Positions 9,228-17,996 of a DNA stretch of 64,000 nt are shown here, one piece after another. Below the pieces are notes generated by a model, which did not search any database, had not been told where the DNA came from, and worked only from the letters and a program-made list of their open reading frames with translations. The stretch covers positions 248,001 through 312,000 of the forward strand of contig DCYB01000013.1 in assembly GCA_002331385.1 (NCBI GenBank). The letters are read 5' to 3'. Source of the stretch: Comamonadaceae bacterium UBA2121 (lineage in GTDB: Bacteria > Pseudomonadota > Gammaproteobacteria > Burkholderiales > Burkholderiaceae_C). A program made the position numbers and the translations under genes. Every line of letters starts with the position of its first letter. Position 1 is the stretch's first letter.

Positions 9228-9994
9228 TGCGGCTCCCGTTTTTCGTTGAAGGCGCGAATGCCTTCGAGCCGGTCCGGACTGCGCACCAACAGGTTGTGGT
9301 GCGCGAGATCGAGTGCGTAGCCCGAGCGGAAATCGGTGTCCGCGCCATGTTGCAGCGTGAGCTTGGCGCTGCGCACCGCCTGCGGGGCGGCGCTGGCGAT
9401 GTCGCGTGCAACCTCCAGCGCGCGGGTGAGGTGCTGGCCCCTGGGCACCAGCTCGTTGAACACGCCCCATTCGTACGCCAAAGTGGCGTGCACGCGCATA
9501 CCGCTGTAGAGCATTTGCTTGGTCTTGCGCACGCCGATGGCGCGCACGAGGTTCTGCATGCCGCCACCTCCGGGAAGAAAGCCGCGCTTGCTTTCGGGCA
9601 GCGCCAGATCGGCGCTTTCGTCCGCGATGATGAAGTCGCACATCAACGCCAGCTCGATGCCGCCACCGTGGGCGATTCCGTGCAACGCTGCAATCACCGG
9701 GCGCGGAAAATCGCGGATCGCCAGCAGCACGTCTTCAATCAGCTGGTGCTGCGCGGCCCACTGGGCATCGGTCATGTTGTTGCGCTCCTTGAGGTCGCCC
9801 CCCGCAGAAAACGCGCGCTCGCCCGCACCTTGAAAAATCACACAGCGCAGGCTGGTGTCGTAGGCCAGCTCGCGCAGCAACTGCCACAGCTCGGTCCACA
9901 TTTGCGTGTTGAACGCATTCAGCACGGCAGGGCGGTTGAGTGTGACGACAGCTATGCCCGCAGCGGACTGGCGATCGACGATCAATGTCTCCAT
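9212..9994 (-). CDS. Enoyl-CoA hydratase/isomerase family protein
   Basis: 260 aa from ATG 9994 (METLIVDRQS), with a GGAGA site just upstream. Crotonase-fold features are VTLNRPAVLNAFNTQMW, the oxyanion-hole segments GAGERAFSAGGDLKE and ALHGIAHGGGIELALMCDFIIAD, and PESKRGFLPGGGGMQNL with the typical catalytic-region Glu. It probably hydrates or isomerises the enoyl-CoA made by the acyl-CoA dehydrogenase encoded upstream. Confidence 0.88.
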   Translation of the reverse strand: METLIVDRQSAAGIAVVTLNRPAVLNAFNTQMWTELWQLLRELAYDTSLRCVIFQGAGERAFSAGGDLKERNNMTDAQWAAQHQLIEDVLLAIRDFPRPVIAALHGIAHGGGIELALMCDFIIADESADLALPESKRGFLPGGGGMQNLVRAIGVRKTKQMLYSGMRVHATLAYEWGVFNELVPRGQHLTRALEVARDIASAAPQAVRSAKLTLQHGADTDFRSGYALDLAHHNLLVRSPDRLEGIRAFNEKREPQWTQQ

Positions 9995-10009
9995 GGGATT
10001 CTCCGGCAA

Positions 10010-11170
10010 TCAATAAGAACGGGGCATGTCAAGCACATGCTGCGCCACGTAGGCGAGCACCAGGTTGTTGGAAATGGGCGCAGTGCGGAACAGGCGCGTT
10101 TCCTTCCACTTGCGCTCGATGTCGTATTCGGTCGCCACGCCATAGCCGCCGAACGTGGTCATGGCGGCTTCGGCGGCCTCCCACGACGCTTCGGAGCACA
10201 GGTATTTCGCCATGTTGGCCTCTGCGCCGCAGGGCAGCGACTGGTCGAACAGGCTGGCGGCCTGATTGCGCATGAGCTCCGACGCGCACAGGTTCATGTG
10301 GGCCTTGGCAATCGGGAAGGCGACGCCCTGATTGGCGCCGATGGGCCGGTCAAACACGATGCGCTCCGTCGCATATTTGCGCGCGCGGTCGATGAACCAC
10401 TTGCCATCGCCAATGCATTCGCTGGACACCAGCAGGCGCTCTGCGTTCAGCGACGACAGCAGGTATTTGAAGCCTTGCCCTTCCTCTCCGATACGGCATG
10501 CGTCGTCCACTTCAAGCTGATCGATGAACACCTCGTTCGTATGGTGATTGAGCATGGTGTGGATGGTGCGCGGCTCAAGCGCCTTGCCCGCTTTCCGGAT
10601 GTCCACGAGGAACAGACTCAGCCCATCGGTTTTCTTTTTCACGTCCTCATAGGGCGTGGTGCGCGCCAGCAGCAAATACATGTCGGACTGACGAAAGCGC
10701 GAGGTCCAGATCTTCTGCCCGTTGATGACGTAGCCGCCGTTCACCTTGCGCGCAAAGGTCTTGATGCGCAGGGTGTTGGAGCCCGCGTCGGGCTCGGTCA
10801 CGCCAAACGCCTGCAGGCGCAGGCTGCCGTCCGCAATTCGCGGGAGCACCGCCTGCTTTTGCGCCTCGCTGCCGTGCTGGAGCACGCTGGCCATGGTGTA
10901 CATCTGCGCGTGGCAAGCGGCGCCGTTGCCGCCTTGCCGGTTGATTTCTTCCAGAATCACGCATGCATCCAGCAGCCCGAGCCCGGAGCCACCGTAGGCT
11001 TCCGGGATCAACGCAGCCAGCCAACCGGCCTGCGTCATGGCATCGACAAACTCGGTCGCGTAGCGCTGCTCTTCATCGCACTTGCGCCAATATTCGTCGC
11101 CAAAGCTGCGGGCCAGTGCACCGACGGCGGCGCGGATGTCTTGTTGGGTATCGGAGTATTGGAAGTCCAT
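10010..11170 (-). CDS. Acyl-CoA dehydrogenase
   Basis: 386 aa. FAD-dependent alpha,beta-desaturation of an acyl-CoA. Motifs in order are IPEAYGGSGLGL (about 60), FGVTEPDAGSNT (FAD/substrate loop, about 125), NGQKIWTSRF (about 150), NAERLLVSSECIGDGKWFIDRA, and the C-terminal TTFGGYGVATEYDIER. The start ATG 11170 (MDFQYSDTQQ) is typical for the family. It sits between the CoA transferase and enoyl-CoA hydratase genes with short gaps, as expected for one operon. Confidence 0.9.
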   Translation of the reverse strand: MDFQYSDTQQDIRAAVGALARSFGDEYWRKCDEEQRYATEFVDAMTQAGWLAALIPEAYGGSGLGLLDACVILEEINRQGGNGAACHAQMYTMASVLQHGSEAQKQAVLPRIADGSLRLQAFGVTEPDAGSNTLRIKTFARKVNGGYVINGQKIWTSRFRQSDMYLLLARTTPYEDVKKKTDGLSLFLVDIRKAGKALEPRTIHTMLNHHTNEVFIDQLEVDDACRIGEEGQGFKYLLSSLNAERLLVSSECIGDGKWFIDRARKYATERIVFDRPIGANQGVAFPIAKAHMNLCASELMRNQAASLFDQSLPCGAEANMAKYLCSEASWEAAEAAMTTFGGYGVATEYDIERKWKETRLFRTAPISNNLVLAYVAQHVLDMPRSY

Positions 11171-11182
11171 GAAGCTGCTTTC

Positions 11183-12382
11183 TCAATCGATCTGGATGAC
11201 GTGGTCGGTGGCCAACTGCGCGATCTGTTCCTCGCTCAGGCCGCTGGCCTGCAAAACGGCGCGCGTGTCTTCCCCTACGCGCGCGCTGACGTGGGAGGCA
11301 AACTCCCGCTTGCCGTCAAAGCGCATGGGCGAGCCGATGGCGCACAGGGCTCCGGCATGGCTGCCCGGCACGTTGATGTCGCGTGAAATATCGAGCGCCT
11401 GCACCTGCGCATCTCCCGTCACCTGCGACAGGTTGTGCACCGGGCTCACAGGCACGCCACGCGATTGCAACCGCTGCATCACATCGGCAACTTGCAGCTC
11501 CCGCGTTCTGGCTTCGATCCGGTCGTGCACCAGTTCGCGGTTTTCCACGCGGCGTGCGTTGGTGGCATAGCGCTCATCGTTCGCCAGTTCACCCAGTTCG
11601 ATGGCCGCGAGCAGCTTGTTGAACAGGCGATCGTTGCCGCAGCCGATGAAGACCTGGCCATCCGCGCAATCAAACACTTCATACGGCATCAACATTGCGG
11701 TGGCGGAACCCATGCGGCGTGGCAGCTTGCCGCTGGCGCTGTAATTGGCGATGGGGTTGGTCATCCAGGCGATGCCGGTCTCCAGCAACGAGGTATCGAC
11801 ACGGCAGCCTTGCCCGGTCTGGTTGCGCTGCGCAATGGCGGCCACAATGGCCAGCGCCGACCACAGTCCGGTGCCGATATCCACCATCGACACGCCCACG
11901 CGCGCGGGTGGCAGGCCCTCGTGACCATTCACCGACATGATCCCGGCATACGCCTGAATCAGCGGGTCGTAGCCGGGCAGGGCGGACAGCGGTCCCACGT
12001 TGCCATACGCACTGATGGCGCAATACACCACGCCCGAGCACATGCGCGTCACGTCGTCATACCCCAGTCCGCGCTGCTCCGCGCTTCCGGGCTTGAGGGA
12101 ATGCACCAACACGTCGTTGTCACGCAAAAGTTCACGCAGCAGTAACTGGCCTTGCGGCCGGTCGAGATCGATGGCGATGCTCGATTTGCCCCGGTTGAAC
12201 GTCGCATATGTGGGCGACATCGCAGTGCCAATATTGGGCGCCCAGTGGCGCGTGTCATCGCCCGTGCCGGGGCGCTCGATCTTGATGACCTCGGCACCCA
12301 GATCGGCCAGCACCTGCGTGCAATAAGGCCCGGCCACGTTCTGCGTCAGGTCGATGACGCGCTGTCCTTGCAATGGTTTCAT
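11183..12382 (-). CDS. CaiB/BaiF family III CoA transferase
   Basis: 399 aa from ATG 12382 (MKPLQGQRVIDLTQ); an in-frame TTG at 12415 is less likely. The family opening VAGPYCTQVLADLGAEVIKIE is followed by NRGKSSIAIDLDRPQGQ and by CRVDTSLLETG, which carries the expected catalytic Asp. The enzyme would activate a carboxylic acid by transfer of CoA from an acyl-CoA donor, the first step before the dehydrogenase and hydratase encoded downstream. Confidence 0.88.
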   Translation of the reverse strand: MKPLQGQRVIDLTQNVAGPYCTQVLADLGAEVIKIERPGTGDDTRHWAPNIGTAMSPTYATFNRGKSSIAIDLDRPQGQLLLRELLRDNDVLVHSLKPGSAEQRGLGYDDVTRMCSGVVYCAISAYGNVGPLSALPGYDPLIQAYAGIMSVNGHEGLPPARVGVSMVDIGTGLWSALAIVAAIAQRNQTGQGCRVDTSLLETGIAWMTNPIANYSASGKLPRRMGSATAMLMPYEVFDCADGQVFIGCGNDRLFNKLLAAIELGELANDERYATNARRVENRELVHDRIEARTRELQVADVMQRLQSRGVPVSPVHNLSQVTGDAQVQALDISRDINVPGSHAGALCAIGSPMRFDGKREFASHVSARVGEDTRAVLQASGLSEEQIAQLATDHVIQID

Positions 12383-12415
12383 GTGCGTTTGTGCTTCTCT
12401 TCTGGTGGTGTCCAA

Positions 12416-13198
12416 CTAAGGGTGTTGCACCTGCGCATGCGGATGAGCGATGCCGTGGTGCAGGGTGACTGCGTATTCAAAACGTCCTGGCGGGTGATAG
12501 GTGTCCGACAACTCCATCACCTTGTGGTGGATGTCGTAATACCAGCGGCGAATGCGCAGCAGCGGTTCGCGCAGTTCGCAACGCAGAAGGCGCGCCTGCC
12601 CGGCATCCGCCACACTGGCGCTGATCACCTGGCGCACCTCGTTCACCATCACCTTGTGCAGCTTCTGGATTTCCATGAACACGGGCATGCCGCTGCGCCG
12701 GGACGCTGCAATGGCCTTGCGGCTCGCTTCGGGAACCCACACCGAGGAAAGGCCCATCGGCACACTTTGACCATCGGCCATGCGCAGCGTGACCGCATGG
12801 CACCACGCCTCGCCCGGTTCGCTCTCCAGCCATTCTGCTTCGGAGGCGTTGAGCTGAACGTCCTCCACCTCCAGAATCTGCACGGAGGTATTGCGGGCGT
12901 AGTAGGCCAGTTCAGAAATGTTCTGCAGCGACTGCGAATACCCCGGCGCAGCGCGACGGCGCAGCACGCGCGTGCCCACGCCTTGCTGGCTGGCCACCAA
13001 TCCCAGCGTCTGCAGATCGGCCAACGCGCCGCGCACCGTATGCCGGCTCACGTGGAACTGCGCCTGCAATTGCGCCTCGGTGGGAAGCAGGTCTCCCACG
13101 CTCCAGAGGCCCTTCTTGATGTGCTCCACCAGTTGGCGCAGCACCAGTTCGCGCTTGGTGCTGGAAGACGTGGACGGAGGGGAGGGCAAGTGGTTCAT
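12416..13198 (-). CDS. GntR-family regulator with UTRA ligand domain (HutC subfamily)
   Basis: 260 aa. The N-terminal winged helix-turn-helix (about residues 15-80) reads LVEHIKKGLWSVGDLLPTEAQL, then HVSRHTVRGALADLQTLGLV. The C-terminal UTRA domain (about 95-250) includes PMGLSSVWVPE and RIRRWYYDI. It is transcribed ahead of the catabolic genes and divergently from the Bug gene. The palindrome TTGTACGTACAA lies 12 bp upstream of its start codon, so autoregulation is likely. No good ribosome binding site precedes the ATG. Confidence 0.87.
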   Translation of the reverse strand: MNHLPSPPSTSSSTKRELVLRQLVEHIKKGLWSVGDLLPTEAQLQAQFHVSRHTVRGALADLQTLGLVASQQGVGTRVLRRRAAPGYSQSLQNISELAYYARNTSVQILEVEDVQLNASEAEWLESEPGEAWCHAVTLRMADGQSVPMGLSSVWVPEASRKAIAASRRSGMPVFMEIQKLHKVMVNEVRQVISASVADAGQARLLRCELREPLLRIRRWYYDIHHKVMELSDTYHPPGRFEYAVTLHHGIAHPHAQVQHP

Positions 13199-13209
13199 GA
13201 CGGTTCAGG

Positions 13210-13221
13210 TTGTACGTACAA
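13210..13221. promoter_or_regulatory. Palindromic operator candidate TTGTACGTACAA (site 1)
   Basis: A perfect 12-bp palindrome just upstream of the gntR start. Its size and symmetry fit HutC-type GntR operators. A near-identical partner lies 67 bp away on the Bug side. Confidence 0.55.
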
Positions 13222-13276
13222 GTGTGTTGGTACATCAGTGTGAATCCGTTCGTGGATAACCCCATCTTGTCTGGTG

Positions 13277-13288
13277 TTGTCCGTACAA
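13277..13288. promoter_or_regulatory. Palindromic operator candidate TTGTCCGTACAA (site 2)
   Basis: Differs from site 1 at one base. It lies between the divergent gntR and Bug genes, about 115 bp before the Bug start. Two copies of one motif in a divergent promoter suggest that the GntR protein controls both directions. Confidence 0.5.
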
Positions 13289-13403
13289 CGCAGGGTAATC
13301 CAGCAGCAGCACGACTGGCTGTCGTTTGAATACTTGCGGTGTGCAATGCCGGAACTATCGCGGCATTTTTTGAATATCAAGAAACGAACACCCTGGAGAC
13401 ACC

Positions 13404-14396
13404 ATGCGCCCATTCAACAATCGACGTCAGTGGCTGCAGATGGCAGCCGGCCTGTCGCTCGCGCCGATGCTTTCCGCACGCGCATCCAGCGCATGGCCGA
13501 ACAAGCCCATTCGCCTGATCGCGGGGCAGGCTCCCGGCTCGTCCAACGACGCCACCGCGCGCGCCTTGTCGGACTATTTCTCGCAGAAATTGGGCGTGCC
13601 GGTGGTGGTGGAAAACAAGCCTGGAGCGCTCGGCATGATCGCGGCGGAAACCGTCGCGCGCTCGGAGCCCGATGGCTACACTTTGCTCATCTCCCTGCAC
13701 AGCCAGCCCGCGCAGGCGCCGGCCATGCTCAAGCGTGTTCCCATCAATCCCGACAAGGATCTGGTGCCGATTGCCTCGGTCGGCGTTGGCCCGGTCACGG
13801 CGGTGGTCAACAAGGACTTCGCGCCCAAGACGCTCAAGGAAGTCATCGAATACGCAAAGACAAAGCCCGTGAACGTCGGCAACTACTCGATCGGCTCAGG
13901 CTGGCAGATGATGCTCACCCAACTCGCCAAGGACACGGGAGGACAATTCAATGTCGTCAATTACAAGGGCACCGGCGCCATGCTGATGGACTTGTATGCG
14001 GGCACCATCGACATGGGCGCAGGCTCTCTGGCGGGCGTCGGCGGCGGCATCGACAAAGGCGCCATCCGGCCCGTGGCCATCGTCATCGGCGAGCGATCCA
14101 GCAAGCTGCCCGGCATCCCCACATGGGCAGATGCAGGCTTTCGCGCACCCGTCTATCAGGACCTGGCCGAATGCAACATGCTCTTCGCGCCCGCAGGCAC
14201 CCCCGCAGCCATCGTGGACAAACTCGCCGCCCTGGTGAAATCGTCCGTGCGCGAATCCCCCCGCATGCAATCCGTGCGCGAAACCCTGCACGCCGAAGAC
14301 GAACCCTTGACCGGAGAAGCCCTGCGCCAGTTCATCGCACGCACCTGGCCGACGTACCGCAGGCTGACGAAAGAGATGAACATCTCGATCAGTTAA
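13404..14396 (+). CDS. Bug family (tripartite tricarboxylate transporter) substrate-binding protein
   Basis: 330 aa with a twin-arginine-like export signal (NRRQWLQMAAGLSLAPMLSARASS). The mature part begins with the Bug hallmark WPNKPIRLIAGQAPGSSNDATAR and contains VVVENKPGALGMIAAETVARSEPDGYTLLI. Bug proteins bind small carboxylates in the periplasm. The location divergent from a GntR-controlled CoA-transferase/acyl-CoA operon suggests that it captures the substrate of that pathway. No TctA/TctB membrane partners are nearby, which is normal for orphan Bug genes in Burkholderiales. Confidence 0.9.
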   Translation: MRPFNNRRQWLQMAAGLSLAPMLSARASSAWPNKPIRLIAGQAPGSSNDATARALSDYFSQKLGVPVVVENKPGALGMIAAETVARSEPDGYTLLISLHSQPAQAPAMLKRVPINPDKDLVPIASVGVGPVTAVVNKDFAPKTLKEVIEYAKTKPVNVGNYSIGSGWQMMLTQLAKDTGGQFNVVNYKGTGAMLMDLYAGTIDMGAGSLAGVGGGIDKGAIRPVAIVIGERSSKLPGIPTWADAGFRAPVYQDLAECNMLFAPAGTPAAIVDKLAALVKSSVRESPRMQSVRETLHAEDEPLTGEALRQFIARTWPTYRRLTKEMNISIS

Positions 14397-14564
14397 GACG
14401 TAAAGAGGGAAGAAGAGGGCGCGCGCCAGAATAGCAAATCGCCCTAATTGACCAAAGCCCCTTCCTGGAAAGTCACCCGGTCAATGTAGCCCTAGACCCT
14501 GCCGCATGGGAGCGTTGTGCCTCAGTGTTGCCGGCGCTGGTGCCGACTGCCACAAGCAGCAGCT

Positions 14565-15260
14565 TCATTCGCGTTTGCTGGCGATCTGCTCCTTGGGCTG
14601 CTGCTCCTTGAGCCAGCTGTCGTGTAGCCATTTTTCGGTCTTGCGGTGGCCTGGGAAGGTGATCCAGGTAATGTCACGCTCGAAGATCATGGGCTTTTCG
14701 TCGAAACCTACGATGACCCAGAACCACAGCCCATCGGCCATATTGCGTGCCTTGACCTTCATGCCGGTCAGTGTGACGGTCTCCATATGGCCATTGCGCT
14801 CAATGCGGATTGGCTCGTCGTGCGGCTCAATCCAACTTATCTTCATGCGCGACAACAAGTCGGGTGCTTGCAGTTGCAGGAAGGTGCGTGCGATGGCCTC
14901 GGTGCGTTCACGAGTGGGCAAAGGCTTGCCGACCAGGTCCAACGAGATATTGGCAAAACCCTTCAGGGTACCGTCCGGGGCTATAACGGTGCTGAAATGC
15001 TCACCTTCCAGACCGGCATTGCGGCCGTCTTTACGTTCATAGCGGGTCAACGTAGCCGCTGTACCGTCGACAACCACTGAGCGGCTCCAGACCTGTGAAT
15101 GGTCATTGGGCACGAACGGGGATGCGGGCGAAGAGACAGAAGTATGGGTCATGGGACTTGTCTGGATTGAAGTGGTTTGGGCATGCGATGTCGGCAGGAT
15201 GGGGAACTGCAGGGTCAACGCGATCAGCAAGGTGGAAGAAGCGGGAATTGGATTGCGCAT
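14565..15260 (-). CDS. Hypothetical exported protein, 231 aa
   Basis: Not assigned to a family. ATG 15260 has a GGAGG site 9 bp upstream. Residues 1-27 form a signal peptide ending near SHAQ (MRNPIPASSTLLIALTLQFP). The mature part has about 200 residues with several Trp-containing strands (DGLWFWVIVGFDEKPMIFERDITWITF) and a charged C-terminus (KEQQPKEQIASKRE). Probably a periplasmic beta-rich protein. Confidence 0.55.
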   Translation of the reverse strand: MRNPIPASSTLLIALTLQFPILPTSHAQTTSIQTSPMTHTSVSSPASPFVPNDHSQVWSRSVVVDGTAATLTRYERKDGRNAGLEGEHFSTVIAPDGTLKGFANISLDLVGKPLPTRERTEAIARTFLQLQAPDLLSRMKISWIEPHDEPIRIERNGHMETVTLTGMKVKARNMADGLWFWVIVGFDEKPMIFERDITWITFPGHRKTEKWLHDSWLKEQQPKEQIASKRE

Positions 15261-15474
15261 GATGGGGATCCTCCGTGAATCCAAAGAATGGGCGTGCTAA
15301 TGCACGATCGAATTGCAGGTAGCTGCGTGCAAGTTCCCGGTCTGCCTCCAACTCGCTGCAGCGGCTAATGCGAGTTAGGTTTTGCTGGCTTCCAGGGTCG
15401 CGGTGGTGATGGCTTCGCCAGGAACAGGACTGATCGGTGCAAGCGTTGTGCCTGCAGGTAGTGCGGATGGCTTT

Positions 15475-15996
15475 CTACTTTGTCGGCATAGATGGCAGTG
15501 CTGCAGGTTGGGACTGCACGAATGACATTGAACCCAAGCCAATGACAATCAGGATCAGATGGACCATCTGTACTGGGCCTTGTTTGAGCCAGTACCCGAA
15601 CCAAAGTCCGCCGCAGATGAAGCACATCCAAAGCCCGACAAAGAGGGTGAGAGATAGCAAGGCTTGGTTGCGGGCCTTAATCAATGTCGGCTCGTCAGTG
15701 CTCAAAAGTGCCTGGATATAGGTGACAGAGGCACGCCAGAGGAAGACGCATACGATGATCTGCACTGTGATAACCAGATACAACAAGCCATAGGACAAAT
15801 CCGGGGAGATCGCACGCCAACGCAACCCTGCCCCGAGGACCTCCTCCTCCATGAGCAGCCCCATGGACAGCGTGTGCCCAAGCAACAACCGATTGGTGCC
15901 GGGGTCCGTGAGGTTGTTTGTGACGGCCACGGTCAACCACACCGCAAGACCCATGATGACCACGAGTCGGCTGACAGCGATCAAGCGAATTGGCAT
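15475..15996 (-). CDS. DUF2165 family membrane protein
   Basis: 173 aa with four probable membrane helices. ATG 15996 is preceded by GAGGAG at good spacing. The segment TVAVTNNLTDPGTNRLLLGHTLSM matches the DUF2165 signature. Function unknown. Its start overlaps the 3' end of the interrupted HAD gene by 16 bp, so the two probably formed an operon. Confidence 0.72.
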   Translation of the reverse strand: MPIRLIAVSRLVVIMGLAVWLTVAVTNNLTDPGTNRLLLGHTLSMGLLMEEEVLGAGLRWRAISPDLSYGLLYLVITVQIIVCVFLWRASVTYIQALLSTDEPTLIKARNQALLSLTLFVGLWMCFICGGLWFGYWLKQGPVQMVHLILIVIGLGSMSFVQSQPAALPSMPTK

Positions 15997-16389
15997 GTTA
16001 TGTCTCCTCTGTTCAAGTGACCATTGCTGAGTACTGGCCATCCGCGTTGCTGAGCAAGGGCCTCCAGTTCCGGACTACCAGCAATCACGTGGGGAAAGCC
16101 GATCATCTCCAGCAATGGAAGGTCGGATAGGTGGTCCCCGTAGCCAAAGCAATCGCTTGCGTTCGCATGATGGTCCCGGAGGAAGCTGAGAATGGCTTGG
16201 CGCTTGCCGTCACCGATGGTTTGCGGCGCGAGAATGTTTCCGGTGTACTTTCCATCAGCTACTTCCAGCTGATTGGCCAACACGTGCCGTACATTCAACT
16301 CTCGAGCCAGAGGCCAGAGGAGGTCACGGCTCGAGCCGGAAACGAAAGCGGGTTCGACACCATTGCGCTGATGCTCTTGCAGTGCTTCC
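15981..16389 (-). pseudogene. HAD-IB-like phosphatase, 3' part (gene interrupted by IS)
   Basis: This fragment encodes the C-terminal half of a HAD phosphatase: EALQEHQRNGVEPAFVSGSS (motif II with Ser), GDGKRQAILSFL (motif III Lys) and FGYGDHLSDLPLLEMIG (motif IV, paired Asp). The N-terminal DxD motif is absent. The 5' continuation lies across the IS2-like element at 17748-17960. Removing the element and one TTCC copy joins ..RPAV-EALQEH.. in frame. The fragment has no good start of its own. Confidence 0.8.
16386..16389. repeat. Target-site duplication TTCC, left copy
   Basis: TTCC immediately left of the IS2-like element. The same four bases follow the right end at 17748-17751, as expected for a simple insertion. 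Confidence 0.65.
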
Positions 16390-16431
16390 TGATCTTGCCC
16401 CTGTAGTTCCGGACACAGTCCAGTCGCTACG

Positions 16432-17334
16432 TTAGCCCTGGTGGGCGGGGTGATTCTGCCGTCTTCGGAATTCCCTGGGCGACATCATCTTCAAACTCGA
16501 GTGCGGATGGATTTCGTTGAAGTGCTCAAACGCGTCTGGCAACTGAGCCAGCACCGTCGGTGCATCGCACAGGTCCATACGGCTCATGTAGTCACGCTTG
16601 AAGGTGTTCACGAAGCTCTCGGCTATGCCATTGCTCTGCGGACTGCACACGGGCGTGTTGATTGGCTTCAGGCCCAGCGATCTGGCAATGCCGCGCGTCT
16701 CGTGCGCGATGTAGGCGCTGCCGTTGTCGGTGAGGAATTCCAGTTCGCATGCCTGAGGGATGGCCTCAATCGTGCCGAAGCGCCGCTCCACGGCTTCTAC
16801 CAGCATGTCGCGCACCGGCTCACCCGGCAACCCCTTGCCCTGCCAGGCTCGCCACGCCAAGATCTCCCTATCGCAACAATCCTTGGCGAAGGTGGCCGTG
16901 ACTGTTTCGCCCGAGTCACACTTGATCTCGAAGCCGTCGGAACACCAGCGCATATTGCTCGTCGGTACGCTGACCTGGCCATCGTGAACACGGCTCGAAT
17001 GTTCTCGCTTGGGAGCCTTGGGCAACAGCAGTTGATGTCGCGCCATGATCCGGTAGATGCGCTTGTGGTTCAACGGCCCCTGACCCTGCGAGCGTCGCTC
17101 CCGATTGAGCAGCGCCCCGGCCCTTCGTTAGCCATAGCTGGGCAGCTCGGCAATGTGGCGACGAATGTCGGTCAGCAATGACTCATCCTGGCCCGGTACA
17201 CGACCACGGCGGCCATCTGGCCAGTCACCGGGCCTGTGATGCAGTACATGCAGATTCGAGCGCGCTACGCCCAGCACCGAGCAGACCGATTTCATTGGCC
17301 GTCCCCGGGCAACAAGGGCGAGCGCGCAATCCAC
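16432..17334 (-). pseudogene. IS2-group transposase OrfB with internal stop codon
   Basis: The DDE integrase-core frame runs from about 17334 to 16432. A TAA at about 17128-17130 interrupts it where relatives have PSYGYRR (here PSYG-stop-RR). Downstream, the frame resumes unchanged with LNHKRIYRIMARHQLLLPK, the catalytic WCSDGFEIKCDSGE, LTDNGSAYIA and SNGIAESFVNTFKRDYM regions. A single nonsense change therefore probably inactivated the transposase; readthrough cannot be excluded. Confidence 0.8.
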
Positions 17335-17678
17335 TTTTTTGCGGCGGCGATCTCCACGGCTTCCTTGAGAATCTCGTTCTCCAAGGTCTTCTTGCCCAAC
17401 ACACGCTGCAGCTTGGCAATCTCGGCGCGAGCCGCGGCCAGTTCCGATGCAGGCACAACCGCTTCGCCTGCGCTCACGGCCACCAGCGCGCCTTCGCGAT
17501 CCAGTCGCCGCCAGGTGAACAGCAAACTCGCCGCCACGCCTTCTTGGCGGGCCACGAGCGACACGCTCATGCCCGGTTCATACGTCTTGCGAACCAAAGC
17601 CGCCTTCTCGGCAGCCGACCAGCGTCGCCTGCGCTGGTCTCGGGTAATGATTTCAATCGTCTCTGTATGCCTAGTCAT
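17292..17678 (-). CDS. IS2-group transposase OrfA (helix-turn-helix protein)
   Basis: 128 aa from ATG 17678 (MTRHTETIEII). The HTH region RRRRWSAAEKAALVRKTYEPGMSVSLVARQEGVAASLLFTWRR is followed by a leucine-rich coiled segment (ELAAARAEIAKLQRVLGKKTLENEIL). In this group OrfA represses or joins OrfB by frameshifting to form the active transposase. It overlaps the start of OrfB. Confidence 0.85.
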   Translation of the reverse strand: MTRHTETIEIITRDQRRRRWSAAEKAALVRKTYEPGMSVSLVARQEGVAASLLFTWRRLDREGALVAVSAGEAVVPASELAAARAEIAKLQRVLGKKTLENEILKEAVEIAAAKKWIARSPLLPGDGQ

Positions 17679-17747
17679 ACTCACAGTCCTATGCTTATCT
17701 GGAAGATACGCGATAGACCGTGTCCGGAAATTCAGGGGGCTATCTCA

Positions 17748-17960
17748 TTCCACTGCAGGCCGGATGTAGTAACCAGGCTGTTTGCGAATCTCGTTGTGCC
17801 ATGACGAAACGGCGATCTGCACATCAGCATGCTTGTAGCCTTTGAAGCTTTGCCAGAACAATCGATTGATTGAGGCTCTATCCACGCCCAGCCTCGCTTG
17901 AGTGTGTATGTGCAGATCAGCCTGTTGGGTTGCGCTCTTTCCGACCGTCTCGCCGTACGG
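17748..17960 (-). pseudogene. HAD-IB-like phosphatase, middle part (5' end lost at IS407-like element)
   Basis: The minus-strand frame reads SATQQADLHIHTQARLGV, then RLFWQSFKGYKHADVQIAV, then WHNEIRKQPGYYIRPAV. This is a plausible cap/linker of a HAD-IB protein, and it joins in frame to EALQEH at 16389 after excision of the IS2-like element. The N-terminal DxD motif that should lie further upstream is missing, because the IS407-like element begins at 17961. The gene has thus been hit twice. Confidence 0.72.
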
Positions 17961-17996
17961 TAATCCCCCCGAATTCCAGCGTTCCGAGAAGTAGAG

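Larger units (their letters stand above)
16390..17747 (-). mobile_element. IS3 family, IS2-group insertion sequence
   Basis: 1,358 bp. Terminal inverted repeats start TGATCTTGCCCCTGTAG (left, + strand) and TGAGATAGCCCCCTGAA (right, read on the minus strand); both continue into TTCCGGACAC. This closely follows the ends of E. coli IS2. OrfA and OrfB are on the minus strand. The copy is bounded by TTCC duplications within a HAD gene. OrfB has an in-frame stop, so this copy probably cannot move by itself. Confidence 0.85.

Noticed and set aside
9176..11386. 736-codon + strand open frame
   Set aside because: Shadow of the minus-strand enoyl-CoA hydratase and acyl-CoA dehydrogenase genes; rich in Arg/His/Gln without any motif.
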